In this document: piece by piece, positions 34,221 to 43,623 of the stretch
Layout: every line of letters starts with the position of its first letter
How positions within the stretch are numbered: the first letter of the stretch is position 1
Assembly: GCF_002088275.1 (NCBI RefSeq)
Contig: NZ_AQQS01000045.1
Span: 1-44,724 of the forward strand
Direction: 5' to 3'
DNA: 44,724 bases
From: Aurantimonas sp. 22II-16-19i
GTDB taxonomy: Bacteria > Pseudomonadota > Alphaproteobacteria > Rhizobiales > Rhizobiaceae
Notes under the pieces: generated by a model
Seen by the model: only the letters and a program-made list of their open reading frames with translations
What the model was told of the DNA's origin: nothing
The model's database searches: none
Translations under genes and position numbers: made by a program

Positions 34221-34702
34221 CGAGCGGGTTCCGTCTCCCTGAGCCTCGCCCGTTGCAAGGCCACCGGAACTGGCGATTCGGGCAGCTGCAGCAAAAAGTC
34301 CATGCCCCAGCGTCTCGCCTGCGGTCATCCACGGGATTTTTCGTCCGATGCCGGCAGACTTGGCGGCCATTGGCGGCTCTTGGCGAAGCTCCGACGCGGG
34401 AGAGCGTCGTTGCCGCCAACCCGGCCGGGACGCGACCCCGGTGATCCGCGATGCATCGGCGTTCCCGACACGGCCTCCAGATACGGGCGGTGATGGGCTC
34501 GGGCCCTGCAGGGTTGCCAGCGAGAAAGTCACGGTCCCGTCGCCGCCGGGCCCGGCTTTCGTCGGTCCTTGCACCGCTCGCCTTGCGTCGAACCTTCTAC
34601 TCCCGCCTCGCCGGCATCCGATCGGGCGCCTTGACAGGGATCAAGGCAGTCGCCGCACGTCTCTGCCATCTCGTTGGCAATGAAATCGGTGGAGGCTGCA
34701 AG
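34221..34702. other. 482-bp intergenic region before the cytochrome c gene
   Basis: No convincing gene is present. The right end holds the FNR/FixK-like box (34631-34644) and the cytochrome ribosome binding site GGAGG (34691-34695). The left end should contain the promoter of the lipoprotein gene, which I cannot place. I see no repeat or RNA structure of note in the rest. Confidence 0.5.
34631..34644 (+). promoter_or_regulatory. FNR/FixK-like box upstream of cytochrome c
   Basis: TTGACAGGGATCAA fits the TTGA-N6-TCAA core of FNR/FixK/FnrL sites. It lies 59 bp upstream of the cytochrome c ATG, a usual activating distance. The same TTGACA could instead serve as a sigma-70 -35 element. Induction at low oxygen is inferred. 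Confidence 0.55.
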
Positions 34703-35056
34703 ATGGCGGTACGGCTTTCGACCCTCGTGACGAGGATGGTGACGGGGACGAGCGTTGCGCTCCTCGTCGCCGCAGCCGGGACGGCTGCGGCCGAAGACCT
34801 GTCGCGGCTGGCGGCAGGCCAGCAACTTCTCGAGCAGAACTGCGCCCGGTGCCACGCCGTCGCGCGCAGCGGAAATAGCCCGCACCTTCAGGCTCCGCCG
34901 TTTCGCACCCTGTCGGCGCGTTATCCCGTCGCTCATCTTCAAGAAGCCTTGGTCGAAGGCTTCTCGACGGGGCATCCCGACATGCCGGAATTCATCTTCA
35001 CGCCGGACAGGGCAGCAGCGATCATCGCTTACCTGACGAGCATTCAGGACGACTGA
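34703..35056 (+). CDS. Periplasmic class I c-type cytochrome
   Basis: A 117-residue small c-type cytochrome. The signal peptide ends after about residue 30 (AAA-E). The heme motif CARCH is at 47-51, and M94 in HPDMPEF is the likely sixth ligand. The mature protein is about 87 residues, a single-heme electron carrier. GGAGG at 34691-34695 supports the ATG at 34703. An FNR/FixK-like box upstream suggests use under low oxygen, for example to feed a cbb3 oxidase or a denitrification enzyme, but no such genes are present here. Confidence 0.92.
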   Translation: MAVRLSTLVTRMVTGTSVALLVAAAGTAAAEDLSRLAAGQQLLEQNCARCHAVARSGNSPHLQAPPFRTLSARYPVAHLQEALVEGFSTGHPDMPEFIFTPDRAAAIIAYLTSIQDD

Positions 35057-35131
35057 TACCCGCAAGGCGCTCGAGCGCCCTCCCGGCGCCGGTCGACGAC
35101 CGGGGTCGGCGCTGGAAGTCGGCCCGTGACG

Positions 35132-37042
35132 TCACTCGGCTGCGGCACTCTCGTCCTCCTGCGCCTCGTCGCCGAACAGGAAGCCGCCGGACTGCCGCCG
35201 CCAAAGGCTGGCATAGAGACCGTTCCTCGCCAGGAGTTCGGCGTGGCTGCCCTCCTCGACGATCGCTCCCTTGTCGAGGACGATCAGCCGGTCCATCGCC
35301 GCGATGGTGGAGAGGCGGTGGGCGATGGCGATGACGGTCTTGCCCGCCATCATCCGGGTGAGATTGTCCTGGATCGCCGCCTCGACTTCCGAATCCAGCG
35401 CCGACGTCGCCTCGTCCAGCACCAGGATCGGCGCGTCCTTGAGGAGCACCCGGGCAATGGCGATGCGCTGGCGCTGGCCGCCGGACAGCTTGATGCCGCG
35501 CTCGCCGACATGGGCGTCGTAGCCGGTGCGACCCTTCGGATCCCGGAGTGTCGGGATGAAGTCCTCGGCATTCGCCCGCTCGGCGGCCAGCACCACCTCG
35601 TCGTCGTCGGCGTCGGGCCGGCCGAAGGCGATGTTGTCGCGGATCGAGCGGTGAAGGAGCGAGGTATCCTGGGTGACGACGCCGATCGCCGCCCGCAGCG
35701 ACTGCTGGGTGACCTGCGAGATGTCCTGGCCGTCGATCAGGATGCGCCCGTCCTCGAGGTCGTAGAGCCGCAGGAGGAGATTGACGAGGGTGGTCTTGCC
35801 GGCCCCCGAACGGCCGACGAGCCCGACCTTCTCCCCCGGCCGGATATCGAGGGAGAGGTTCGAGACGACGCCGCCGCCCTTGCCATAGTGGAAGGTGACG
35901 TCCTCGTAGCGGATGCCGCCCTGATCCGCCTCGAGCGGCTGGGCGTTCGGCGCGTCGACGAGGGTCGGCAGCCGGGTGATCGTTGCCACGGCGTCCTGGA
36001 TGGTGCCGTAGTTGCGGACGAGGCCGTTGATGTTGAACATCATCCAGCCGGACATCTGGTTGAGCCGCAGCACCAGGCCGAGCGCCGTCGCGACGCCGCC
36101 GACCGTCACCGAGCCGGCCTGCCAGCCGGCGACGGCGATGACGCCGACGCCGCTCATCATGAAGCCGTTGAGGACGGCGACGACGGTCCGCACCTCGGTG
36201 ATCGCCCGGGTCGAGCGCCGGGTCATGTCGACCAGATGGACGAAGCCGTTCTTGACGAATTCGTCCTCCTTGCGGGACGAATCGAACAGCTTGACCGACA
36301 GGATGTTGGTGAAGCTGTCGACCACCCGGCCGGAGACGATGGAGCGGGCATCGGCCGAGGCGCGGCCGTATTTGCGGATCTTCGGCAACAGGTTGCGGAC
36401 GATCCAGACATAGCCCGCCGCCCACAGGACGAGGACGACGGCCATCCGCCAGTCGATGGCGCCGAGGATCGTCACCGTCAGGAAGATGAAGGTGACGAAG
36501 GACCAGAAGGTCTGCAGGATCGTGGTGATGAAGTCGCCGGTCGCCGCGCCCACCTGCTGGACCTTCTGGGCGAGGCGCCCGCCGAAGTCGTTCTGGAAGA
36601 AGGTGTAGGCCTGCTCCATCAGCCGGCGGTAGCTCTGCCAGCGGATGCGGTTGTAGAAGCTCGGGCTGATCACCTGTTCCTCGAGCACGGAAGAGACGAA
36701 GAGCAGTGCCGCGCGGCCGATCAGCGTGACGAAGAGCAGCCCGGCAATCAGCCAGAAATGCTCCGCCAGGAGCGTCTCCGGCGTCGAGCGGCCGAGCGCG
36801 TCGACCAGCCAGCCGACGCCGGTGAACAAGAGCGCCTCGATGCCGCCGGTCAGGCCGCCGACGATCAGGAGGCCGACCAGCGGCCCCTTCGCCTGCTTGG
36901 CGAAGTGCCAGATAAAGGCGTTGGTCTCGGCGGGCAGCGGCTTCAGGTGGCCGGTGCGGTACACCCCGTCCGGATCGGGCCCGGCATCGTCCTCGAACGG
37001 GTCGAGGACGGTCTCGAAGCGCTGGAGCAGGCGGTCCATCAT
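35132..37042 (-). CDS. MsbA-like ABC exporter half-transporter (second gene)
   Basis: A 636-residue fusion of six-helix membrane domain and ATPase (type IV ABC exporter, MsbA/multidrug class). The Walker A GRSGAGKT is at about 410-417, the signature LSGGQRQRIAIAR at about 517, Walker B LVLDEATSALD follows, and the H-loop is IAIAHRLSTIA. All catalytic elements are intact. Its start (ATG at 37042) overlaps the stop of the upstream exporter gene as ATGA, so the two are translated together and probably form a heterodimer. The substrate is unknown: lipid, drug or peptide export are possible. Confidence 0.92.
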   Translation of the reverse strand: MMDRLLQRFETVLDPFEDDAGPDPDGVYRTGHLKPLPAETNAFIWHFAKQAKGPLVGLLIVGGLTGGIEALLFTGVGWLVDALGRSTPETLLAEHFWLIAGLLFVTLIGRAALLFVSSVLEEQVISPSFYNRIRWQSYRRLMEQAYTFFQNDFGGRLAQKVQQVGAATGDFITTILQTFWSFVTFIFLTVTILGAIDWRMAVVLVLWAAGYVWIVRNLLPKIRKYGRASADARSIVSGRVVDSFTNILSVKLFDSSRKEDEFVKNGFVHLVDMTRRSTRAITEVRTVVAVLNGFMMSGVGVIAVAGWQAGSVTVGGVATALGLVLRLNQMSGWMMFNINGLVRNYGTIQDAVATITRLPTLVDAPNAQPLEADQGGIRYEDVTFHYGKGGGVVSNLSLDIRPGEKVGLVGRSGAGKTTLVNLLLRLYDLEDGRILIDGQDISQVTQQSLRAAIGVVTQDTSLLHRSIRDNIAFGRPDADDDEVVLAAERANAEDFIPTLRDPKGRTGYDAHVGERGIKLSGGQRQRIAIARVLLKDAPILVLDEATSALDSEVEAAIQDNLTRMMAGKTVIAIAHRLSTIAAMDRLIVLDKGAIVEEGSHAELLARNGLYASLWRRQSGGFLFGDEAQEDESAAAE

Positions 37043-38916
37043 TCGGCGGCTCGCATGGCCGATGGCGGGCTCGCCTGGTCGTCCTCGGCGGACGGCAGGA
37101 AGCCGCCGACCTGCCGCGACCAGAGCGAGGCGTAGAGCCCGCCGCGGGCGACGAGTTCGGCATGGCTGCCCTCCTCGACGATGGCGCCCTTGTCGAGCAC
37201 CACCAGCCGATCGAGGGCTGCGATGGTCGACAGCCGGTGGGCGACGGCGATCACCGTCTTGCCCTCCATCAGCCGGTAGAGGTTCTGGGCGATCGCCGCC
37301 TCGACCTCGGAATCGAGCGCCGACGTCGCCTCGTCGAGGAGCAGGATCGGCGCGTCCTTCAGCATGACGCGGGCAATCGCGATCCGCTGACGCTGGCCGC
37401 CGGAGAGCTTCACCCCGCGCTCGCCGACCTCGGCGTCGAGCCCGGTGCGCCCGTCGCGGTCGCGCAGGTCCTCGATGAAGTCGCCGGCTTCCGCCCGGGC
37501 GATGGCCCGCATCAGCGCCGCCTCGTCGGCGTCAGGCCGCCCGTAGAGCACGTTCTCGCGGATCGAGCGGTGCAGCAGCGAGGTGTCCTGGGTCACCATG
37601 CCGATCTTCTCGCGCAGCGATTCCTGCGGCACGTCGCGAAGGTCCGTGCCGTCGATCAGGATGCGGCCGCCCTCGACGTCGTGGAAACGCATGAGAAGGT
37701 TGAGGATGGTCGACTTGCCGGCACCCGAGCGGCCGACGAGGCCGACCTTCTCGCCCGGCCGGATCGTCAGGTCGAAGTCCCGCAGGACGCCGTCGCCCTT
37801 GCCGTAGTGGAACGACACCTTGTCGAAGCGGATCTCGCCCTTCGGCACGGCGAGCGGCTTTGCCTGCGGCTTGTCGGTGATGGCGTGGGGGATCTGCAGC
37901 GTCGCCATGCCGTCGCGGATCGTGCCGATGTTCTCGAACAGCGCCGAGACCTCCCACATGATCCACTGCGACATGCCGTGGATGCGCAGGACGAGGCCGA
38001 CCGAGGCGGCCACCGCGCCGACCGTCGCGAGGCCGTTCGTCCACAGCAGGATGCCCATCGCGCCGACGGCGAAGAGCAGCAGCGAATTCAGCGTCTGCAG
38101 GCAGACCACGAACAGCGTGATCAGCCGCCCCTGGCCGTAGACCGTCTGGAGGAAGCCGCTCATGGAGGCGCGCGCATAGTCGCCTTCGCGCCTGGTATGG
38201 GCGAACAGCTTCACCGTCTGGACGTTGGCATAGGCGTCGACGATCCGGCCGGTCATCTCGGCCCGGGCGTCGGCCTGGCGCTCGGCAACGCGGTCGAGCC
38301 GCGGGATGAACCAGCGCAGCATCACGGCGTAGAGGGCGAGCCAGCCGACGAAGGGCAGCGCCAGCTTCCAGTCCGACGAAGCCGCGACGATCAGGACGCC
38401 GGTGAAGTAGACGCCGACATAGAGGAAGACGTCGATCGACTTGATCACCGTCTCGCGAACGGCGAGCGCCGTCTGCATCAGCTTCTGGGAGACCCGGCCG
38501 GCGAACTCGTCCTGGAAGAAGCTGAGCGAATGGCCGAGCAGCCAGCGATGCATCGTATAGCGGAAGCGCATCGGGAAATTCCCGAAGATCGACTGGAAGT
38601 TCACGAGGCCGTCGACGAGCTGGACCCCCGGCAGGACGACGAGCACCACGAGGCCGATCAAGGCGAGCTGCCAGCCGCGCTCGGCGAGGAACTGGTCCGG
38701 CGGCGTGTCGCCGAACCAGTCGACGACATTGCCGAGAAGGCCGAACAGCGAGACCTCGATCATCGAGATGATCGTGGTGAGGACGGCCATCGCCAATAGC
38801 AGCGGCCATACCGGCCGCGCGAAGAACCAGATGAAGCCGAAAAGCGTGTTCGGGACCGGTCGGTCGAGCTCGTCGCGCGGGAACGCGTCGACCATCCTCT
38901 CGAATTTCGAGAACAT
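37039..38916 (-). CDS. MsbA-like ABC exporter half-transporter (first gene)
   Basis: A 625-residue half-transporter with the same layout as its downstream partner: a charged N-terminus, six membrane helices, Walker A GRSGAGKS (about 396-403), LSGGQRQRIAIAR, LLLDEATSALD and VAHRLSTIA. The C-terminal halves of the two proteins are strikingly alike (VVLDKGAIVEEGSHAEL in this one), pointing to tandem duplication. The ATG at 38916 (MFSKFERM) is preferred because AGGA lies 7 bases upstream; an in-frame ATG at 38931 adds 5 residues. Both ATPase sites look active, unlike heterodimers with one degenerate site. Confidence 0.92.
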   Translation of the reverse strand: MFSKFERMVDAFPRDELDRPVPNTLFGFIWFFARPVWPLLLAMAVLTTIISMIEVSLFGLLGNVVDWFGDTPPDQFLAERGWQLALIGLVVLVVLPGVQLVDGLVNFQSIFGNFPMRFRYTMHRWLLGHSLSFFQDEFAGRVSQKLMQTALAVRETVIKSIDVFLYVGVYFTGVLIVAASSDWKLALPFVGWLALYAVMLRWFIPRLDRVAERQADARAEMTGRIVDAYANVQTVKLFAHTRREGDYARASMSGFLQTVYGQGRLITLFVVCLQTLNSLLLFAVGAMGILLWTNGLATVGAVAASVGLVLRIHGMSQWIMWEVSALFENIGTIRDGMATLQIPHAITDKPQAKPLAVPKGEIRFDKVSFHYGKGDGVLRDFDLTIRPGEKVGLVGRSGAGKSTILNLLMRFHDVEGGRILIDGTDLRDVPQESLREKIGMVTQDTSLLHRSIRENVLYGRPDADEAALMRAIARAEAGDFIEDLRDRDGRTGLDAEVGERGVKLSGGQRQRIAIARVMLKDAPILLLDEATSALDSEVEAAIAQNLYRLMEGKTVIAVAHRLSTIAALDRLVVLDKGAIVEEGSHAELVARGGLYASLWSRQVGGFLPSAEDDQASPPSAMRAAE

Positions 38917-39018
38917 TGATATTCCTGACATTTCCGTCCGGCTGCGGGAACTGGCAAAGCTCCGGCGGGCGCGGCGCTCCGGGCGCCGGGATCGACCGGG
39001 ATCATGGCGACGACGATC

Positions 39019-39046
39019 ATATAAGGGCGCGCGTCCCGATAGTCAG
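39019..39046 (-). promoter_or_regulatory. Putative promoter of the ABC exporter pair
   Basis: On the minus strand CTGACT (39046-39041) and TTATAT (39024-39019) are spaced by 16 bases, a fair sigma-70 promoter. It lies about 100 bp upstream of the exporter start. The remainder of the 464-bp gap up to oppA holds short repeats (GCGTT/AACGC at about 39195; TTTGCAG/TTGCAG) but no gene. Confidence 0.45.
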
Positions 39047-39380
39047 GGGGAGTGGCGGCGCGCCGCGGCGAAGGCGGTGCCGGTCGAATCGCCCCTCGCC
39101 CCAAGCGCAACGATTCGCCGTCGCGCTCGCCGTGCATGGACATGCCGGGGAAGGATTTCTCCACACGATTCACGAATGGCCCCGCAGGCCGATGCTGCGT
39201 TGAAAAACGCCTCATTTGCAGCTTTTGCAGGCCCGGGCGACCCGATGCCTTCCTTATGGGCACCATGCGGGGCGTGGCGGATCGCTGAGCACAAGTCACT
39301 GGACAGGCCCGCCGAAATTGGAACAACTGGAACTCTGGGTCGCATCCGCGGATGCGTCGTCACCAATCTCGGGGCACGAC

Positions 39381-40970
39381 ATGAGCTTCTCATTCAGGAC
39401 CTTCACCGGCGCGCTGGCGCTGTCGACGCTGCTGGCGCTGGGCACCGCCCATGCCAAGGAGCTGGTCATGTACAATGGCGGCGACGTCACCTCGCTCGAT
39501 CCACAGAAGATGTCCGGCGACTGGGAGGACCGCGTCGCCGGCGACATCTACGAGGGTCTCTTCACCGAGGATGCCGAAGCCAAGCCGGTGCTCGGCGTCG
39601 CCGAAAGCTACGAAACGTCTGAGGACGGTCTCACCTGGACGTTCAAGCTGCGGGACGACGCCAGCTGGTCGGACGGCGAGCCGGTGACGGCGCAGGACTT
39701 CGTGTTCTCCTTCAAGCGCCTGATGGACCCGAAGACGGCGGCGCAATACGCCTATCTCCAGTACCCGATCAAGAATGCCGAGAAGATCAACAAGGGCGAG
39801 ATGACCGATCTCGACCAGCTCGGCGTCAAGGCGGTGGACGACAAGACGCTGGAGATCACCCTCGAGCACCCGGTGCCCTACTATCCGAGCCTCCTCACCC
39901 ACTACACCGCCTACCCGCTGCCCAAGCACCTGATCGACAGGGTCGGCGACGACTGGGTGCAGATCTCCAACATCGTCAGCGACGGCCCCTACAAGCCGGT
40001 CGAGTGGGTGCCGGGCAGCCATGTCCTCACCGCCCGCAACGAGCACTGGCACGGCGGCAAGGACGAGCTGGACATCGACGGCGTCCGCTTCCTGTCCATG
40101 GAGGACGTCTCCGCCGGCTTCCGCCGCTACCAGGCCGGCGAGATCGACCTGATGACGGACTATCCCAAGGACCAGTTCAAGTTCATCCAGGAGAACCTGC
40201 CGGGCCAGGGCCATTTCGCCCCCTTCGCCGGCCTCTACTACTACGTCTTCAACTCGGCCAAGCCGCCCTTCGACGACGCCCGGGTCCGCGAGGCCCTCTC
40301 GATGGCGGTCAATCGCGAGATCATCGGCCCGAAGGTGCTGGGCTCCGGCGAGCCGGCGGCCTATGGCTGGGTGCCGCCGGGCATGGCCAACTACCCGGAG
40401 GAAGGCGCCCGCCTCGACTGGGCCGACCAGCCCTACGCCGAGCGCGTCGAGAAGGCCAAGGCGCTGCTCGCGGAGGCCGGCTACGGCCCCGACAAGCCGC
40501 TCGACGTCACGCTCAGCTACAACACCAACGACAACCACAAGCGCGTCGCCGTGGCGATCGCCGCCATGTGGAAGCCGCTCGGCGTCAATGTCAGCCTGGA
40601 GAACGCCGAGGTGAAGGTCCACTACGCCAATCTGCGCGAGGGCGCCTTCGAGGTGGCCCGCGCCGGCTGGCTCGCCGACTTCAACGATCCGGTGAACTTC
40701 CTCGACCTCCTGAAGTCCGGCATCGAGATGAATTACGGCCAGTGGTCGAACCAGGACTACAGCGCCCTGCTCGACCAGGCGGCGAAGGAGGCCGACCTCG
40801 GCAAGCGCGCCGAGATGCTGGAGAAGGCCGAGAAGATCGCGCTCGACGACGACGCCGCGATGCCGATCTACTTCTATCTGTCGGAGAACATCGTCTCGCC
40901 GAAGATCGAGGGCTTCGTGGACAACGTCTTCGACAAGCACCGGACACGCTACCTGACGCTCTCGGAGTGA
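39381..40970 (+). CDS. oppA: Oligopeptide ABC transporter substrate-binding protein
   Basis: A 529-residue periplasmic family-5 binding protein for oligopeptide import. The signal peptide ends at AHA-K (25/26). Family marks are SLDPQKMSGDWEDRVAGDIYEGL, WSDGEPVTAQDFVFSFKRLMDP, SDGPYKPVEW and FDDARVREALSMAVNRE. The length is normal for OppA. It is the first gene of an operon with oppB, oppC and oppD. A stem-loop in the 187-bp gap before oppB probably raises OppA levels relative to the permeases. Confidence 0.94.
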   Translation: MSFSFRTFTGALALSTLLALGTAHAKELVMYNGGDVTSLDPQKMSGDWEDRVAGDIYEGLFTEDAEAKPVLGVAESYETSEDGLTWTFKLRDDASWSDGEPVTAQDFVFSFKRLMDPKTAAQYAYLQYPIKNAEKINKGEMTDLDQLGVKAVDDKTLEITLEHPVPYYPSLLTHYTAYPLPKHLIDRVGDDWVQISNIVSDGPYKPVEWVPGSHVLTARNEHWHGGKDELDIDGVRFLSMEDVSAGFRRYQAGEIDLMTDYPKDQFKFIQENLPGQGHFAPFAGLYYYVFNSAKPPFDDARVREALSMAVNREIIGPKVLGSGEPAAYGWVPPGMANYPEEGARLDWADQPYAERVEKAKALLAEAGYGPDKPLDVTLSYNTNDNHKRVAVAIAAMWKPLGVNVSLENAEVKVHYANLREGAFEVARAGWLADFNDPVNFLDLLKSGIEMNYGQWSNQDYSALLDQAAKEADLGKRAEMLEKAEKIALDDDAAMPIYFYLSENIVSPKIEGFVDNVFDKHRTRYLTLSE

Positions 40971-40996
40971 CGCACGCCAGCATGCGCTGCAGCGGC

Positions 40997-41030
40997 GCCG
41001 GGCGGAATGGCCTCTCGGCCAGCGCCCGGC
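40997..41030 (+). other. Intercistronic stem-loop between oppA and oppB
   Basis: GCCGGGCG (40997-41004) pairs with CGCCCGGC (41023-41030), and an inner TGGCC/GGCCA (41008-41021) closes on TCTC. Such structures after the binding-protein gene commonly protect its mRNA or partly terminate transcription. No T-tract follows, which favours stability over termination. Confidence 0.6.
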
Positions 41031-41157
41031 CATCGCCGTCGCCGTCGCCGTGACCACGACGTCCGAGTGCCCGGCGCCAGACGCCGCCTGACGCATTTCG
41101 CACCGCACCGGGGCCGATCAACGAGCCCCGGGCGACCAGCCGAGAAACGATCCTGAC

Positions 41158-42081
41158 ATGCTGACTTTCGTCCTGAAGCGGCTGGCCTCGACGATCCCGG
41201 TCCTCCTGATCGCGATCACCGCCTGCTTCTTCATCCTGCGCCTCGCGCCGGGCGGGCCATTCGACCAGGAGCGGGCGCTTCCTCCCGAAGTCCTCGCCAA
41301 CCTGCGCGCCTACTACCATCTCGACGATCCACTGATCGTCCAGTATCTGCGCTATCTCGGCCGCCTCGCCGTGCTCGATCTCGGGCCGTCCTTCGTGACC
41401 AAGGACTTCACCGTCGCCCGGCAGCTGGCGATCGGCCTGCCCTACACGCTGATCCTCGGCGGCTCGGCCTTCCTGCTCGCCATCGTCGGCGGCATCGCCG
41501 CCGGCATCTACGGCGCGCTCTACCAGAACCGCTCGGCCGACTATCTCATCGGCGCGATCGCCATGACCGGCCTCGTCGTGCCGAACTTCCTCGTCGCGCC
41601 GATCCTGCAGCTGTTCTTCGGGGTCAGGCTCGCCTGGCTGCCCGTCGGCGGCTGGGGCGACGGCTCGCTGCGATTCCTGCTCCTGCCGGTCGTCGTCCTC
41701 GCCTTGCCCCACATCGCCCGCATCTCGCGGCTGATGCGCGGCTCCCTGATCGAGACGATGAACGCCAATTTCATCAAGACCGCGACGGCCAAGGGCATCG
41801 GCCGGCGCCGGGTCGTCCTCAACCACGCGCTGCGGCCGGCGCTGACCCCCGTCGTCTCCTATCTCGGACCCGCCGCCGGCTATCTCCTCACCGGCTCGAT
41901 CGTCGTCGAGACGATCTTCGGCCTGCCCGGCATCGGCGGCTATTTCGTCAAGGCGGCCCTCAACCGGGACTACGGCATGGTGCTCGGCACGGTGATCTTC
42001 TACATGGCGCTGATCGTTCTTCTGAACCTTCTCGTCGACCTCGCCTATGCCTGGCTAGATCCGAAGGTGCGCCAGCGATGA
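41158..42081 (+). CDS. oppB: Oligopeptide ABC transporter permease OppB
   Basis: A 307-residue inner-membrane permease. N-terminal MLTFVLKRLASTIPVLLIAI and RLAPGGPFD are typical of OppB/DppB. The EAA loop that contacts the ATPase is near NFIKTATAKGIGRRRVVLNHALRPALTPVV. Five to six helices are visible, with GSIVVETIFGLPGIGGYF near the end. It overlaps oppC by 4 bp (ATGA at 42078), so the two permeases are translationally coupled. Confidence 0.96.
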   Translation: MLTFVLKRLASTIPVLLIAITACFFILRLAPGGPFDQERALPPEVLANLRAYYHLDDPLIVQYLRYLGRLAVLDLGPSFVTKDFTVARQLAIGLPYTLILGGSAFLLAIVGGIAAGIYGALYQNRSADYLIGAIAMTGLVVPNFLVAPILQLFFGVRLAWLPVGGWGDGSLRFLLLPVVVLALPHIARISRLMRGSLIETMNANFIKTATAKGIGRRRVVLNHALRPALTPVVSYLGPAAGYLLTGSIVVETIFGLPGIGGYFVKAALNRDYGMVLGTVIFYMALIVLLNLLVDLAYAWLDPKVRQR

Positions 42082-43001
42082 CCCTCTATGTCGACAGGCG
42101 CGAGGCGCTGGAGAAGGCCTTCATCGACCGCGACGACGCGGTGCCGCGCGGCAAGCCGCGCTCGGTGACGCGGGACGCCCTTCGGCGGTTTCGCCACAAC
42201 AAGGCGGCGATGACGGCGCTCTTCGTCTTCGGCTTCATCGTCCTCGCCGCGATCGTCGGCCCTTATCTCGTCCCCTACGACTACGAGACGCCGGACTGGG
42301 AAGCCTTCACCGCGCCACCCTCGATCGCCAGCGGCCACTATTTCGGCACCGACCAGAACGGCCGCGACCTCCTCGCCCGCACGCTCTACGGCACGCGGAT
42401 CTCGCTCCTCGTCGCGCTGATCGCCACCACCGTCTCGGTGATCGTCGGCGTTCTCTACGGCGCCGTCTCGGGCTTTGCCGGTGGGCGGATCGACGCGGCG
42501 ATGATGCGCTTCGTCGATGTCATGTACGCGCTTCCCTACATCCTCTTCGTCATCCTTCTCATGGTGATGTTCGGGCGCAACGTCTTCCTGCTGTTTGCCG
42601 CCATCGGGCTTCTGGAATGGCTGACCATGGCGCGCATCGTGCGCGGCCAGACGCTGTCCCTGAAGGAGCGGGAATTCGTCGAGGCGGCCAGGGCCGCCGG
42701 CGTCTCCAGCTTCGCGATCATCCTGCGGCACATCGTGCCCAACCTCGTCGGCCCGGTGGTGATCTACGCCTCGCTGACCATTCCGGAGATCGTCATCACC
42801 GAGAGCTTCCTGTCCTATCTCGGCTTCGGCGTGCAGGAGCCGCTGACCTCGCTCGGAACCCTCATCTCCGAAGGCGCCGACGCGCTGGGCGCCGCCGACT
42901 GGCTGCTGCTCTTCCCCGGCGGCGTCCTCGTCACCATGCTGCTCGCCCTCGCCTTCATCGGCGACGGCCTGCGCGACGCCTTCGACCCGAAGGACCGGTG
43001 A
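42078..43001 (+). CDS. oppC: Oligopeptide ABC transporter permease OppC
   Basis: A 307-residue permease, partner of OppB. After a charged N-terminus it has helix 1 at about 48-70, the FGTDQNGRDLLARTLYGTRISL segment typical of OppC/DppC, and the EAA loop EFVEAARAAGVSSFAIILRHIVPNLVGPVV. It ends SLGTLISEGADAL...GLRDAFDPKDR. It starts inside the oppB stop. After it, the operon is broken by 620 bp of repeats before the GIY-YIG gene. Confidence 0.96.
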   Translation: MTLYVDRREALEKAFIDRDDAVPRGKPRSVTRDALRRFRHNKAAMTALFVFGFIVLAAIVGPYLVPYDYETPDWEAFTAPPSIASGHYFGTDQNGRDLLARTLYGTRISLLVALIATTVSVIVGVLYGAVSGFAGGRIDAAMMRFVDVMYALPYILFVILLMVMFGRNVFLLFAAIGLLEWLTMARIVRGQTLSLKEREFVEAARAAGVSSFAIILRHIVPNLVGPVVIYASLTIPEIVITESFLSYLGFGVQEPLTSLGTLISEGADALGAADWLLLFPGGVLVTMLLALAFIGDGLRDAFDPKDR

Positions 43002-43043
43002 TGATGCCAGACGCTTCTTCGACTGGCCGGGACGCCTCAGCCT

Positions 43044-43601
43044 CGTCATCCCGGCCCCCGAGCCGGGATCCATTCCAAACCGCCGACGCCGCCCATCGCT
43101 GTGACGGCGCGGCACGCCCGACGGACGATTTGGAGTGGATCCCGGGTCAAGCCCGGGATGACGACCGTGGGGAGGGCCGGCGCTCTATCCTGAGAGGTCG
43201 CGAACTGCAGCCCGTCGGTGCCGCTATTGGCTCCAACGCATCCGCCCTCGGCCGCACCACCCCCGCTTCGTCATCCCGGCCCCCGAGCCGGGATCCATTC
43301 CAAACCGCTAAAGTCGCCGACTGCATTGAAGACGCTGCGCACTCGTTCGACGGTTTGGAATGGGTCCCGGGTCAAGCCCGGGATGACGACCTGGGGAAAG
43401 GCCGGCGCCCTTTCCCGACACGTCGTGGCGAACCCCTCGCCCATCCCGCGCCTGGGACCGACGCGTCCGAAAATGGCCGCACCACCCCAGCCTCGTCATC
43501 CCGGCCCCCGAGCCGGGATCCATTCCAAACCATGGAAACCGCCGTCCACCTCGACAACGGCGCTTCTTCGGTCGAGATTTGGAGCGGAGCCCGGGATGAC
43601 G
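43044..43601. repeat. 225-bp-period array of three palindromic elements
   Basis: Three related elements start at 43044, 43269 and 43494, exactly 225 bp apart. Each opens with CGTCATCCCGGCCCCCGAGC and ends with the inverted CCCGGGATGACG, forming large imperfect palindromes (43044-43163 and 43269-43388, both 120 bp; 43494-43601, 108 bp). Inner arms are CATTCCAAAC and GTTTGGAATG-like sequences. Copy 3 has lost about 12 bp (GATCCCGGGTCA region) in its right arm. The spacers between copies are also related (GGCCGGCG early, GGCCGCACCACCCC late), so the unit is a 225-bp tandem repeat, not just scattered palindromes. It fills the gap between oppC and the GIY-YIG gene. Confidence 0.92.
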
Positions 43602-43623
43602 ACCGAGGTAGGGGGCGGCGGGT

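Noticed and set aside
35126-37135. 669-codon plus-strand frame opposite the second ABC exporter gene
   Set aside because: Asp/Glu/Val-rich antisense shadow of a gene with intact ABC motifs.
43044-43601. Insertion sequence or transposon ends
   Set aside because: No transposase gene lies between the palindromes and no target-site duplication is visible; a repeat array explains the structure better.
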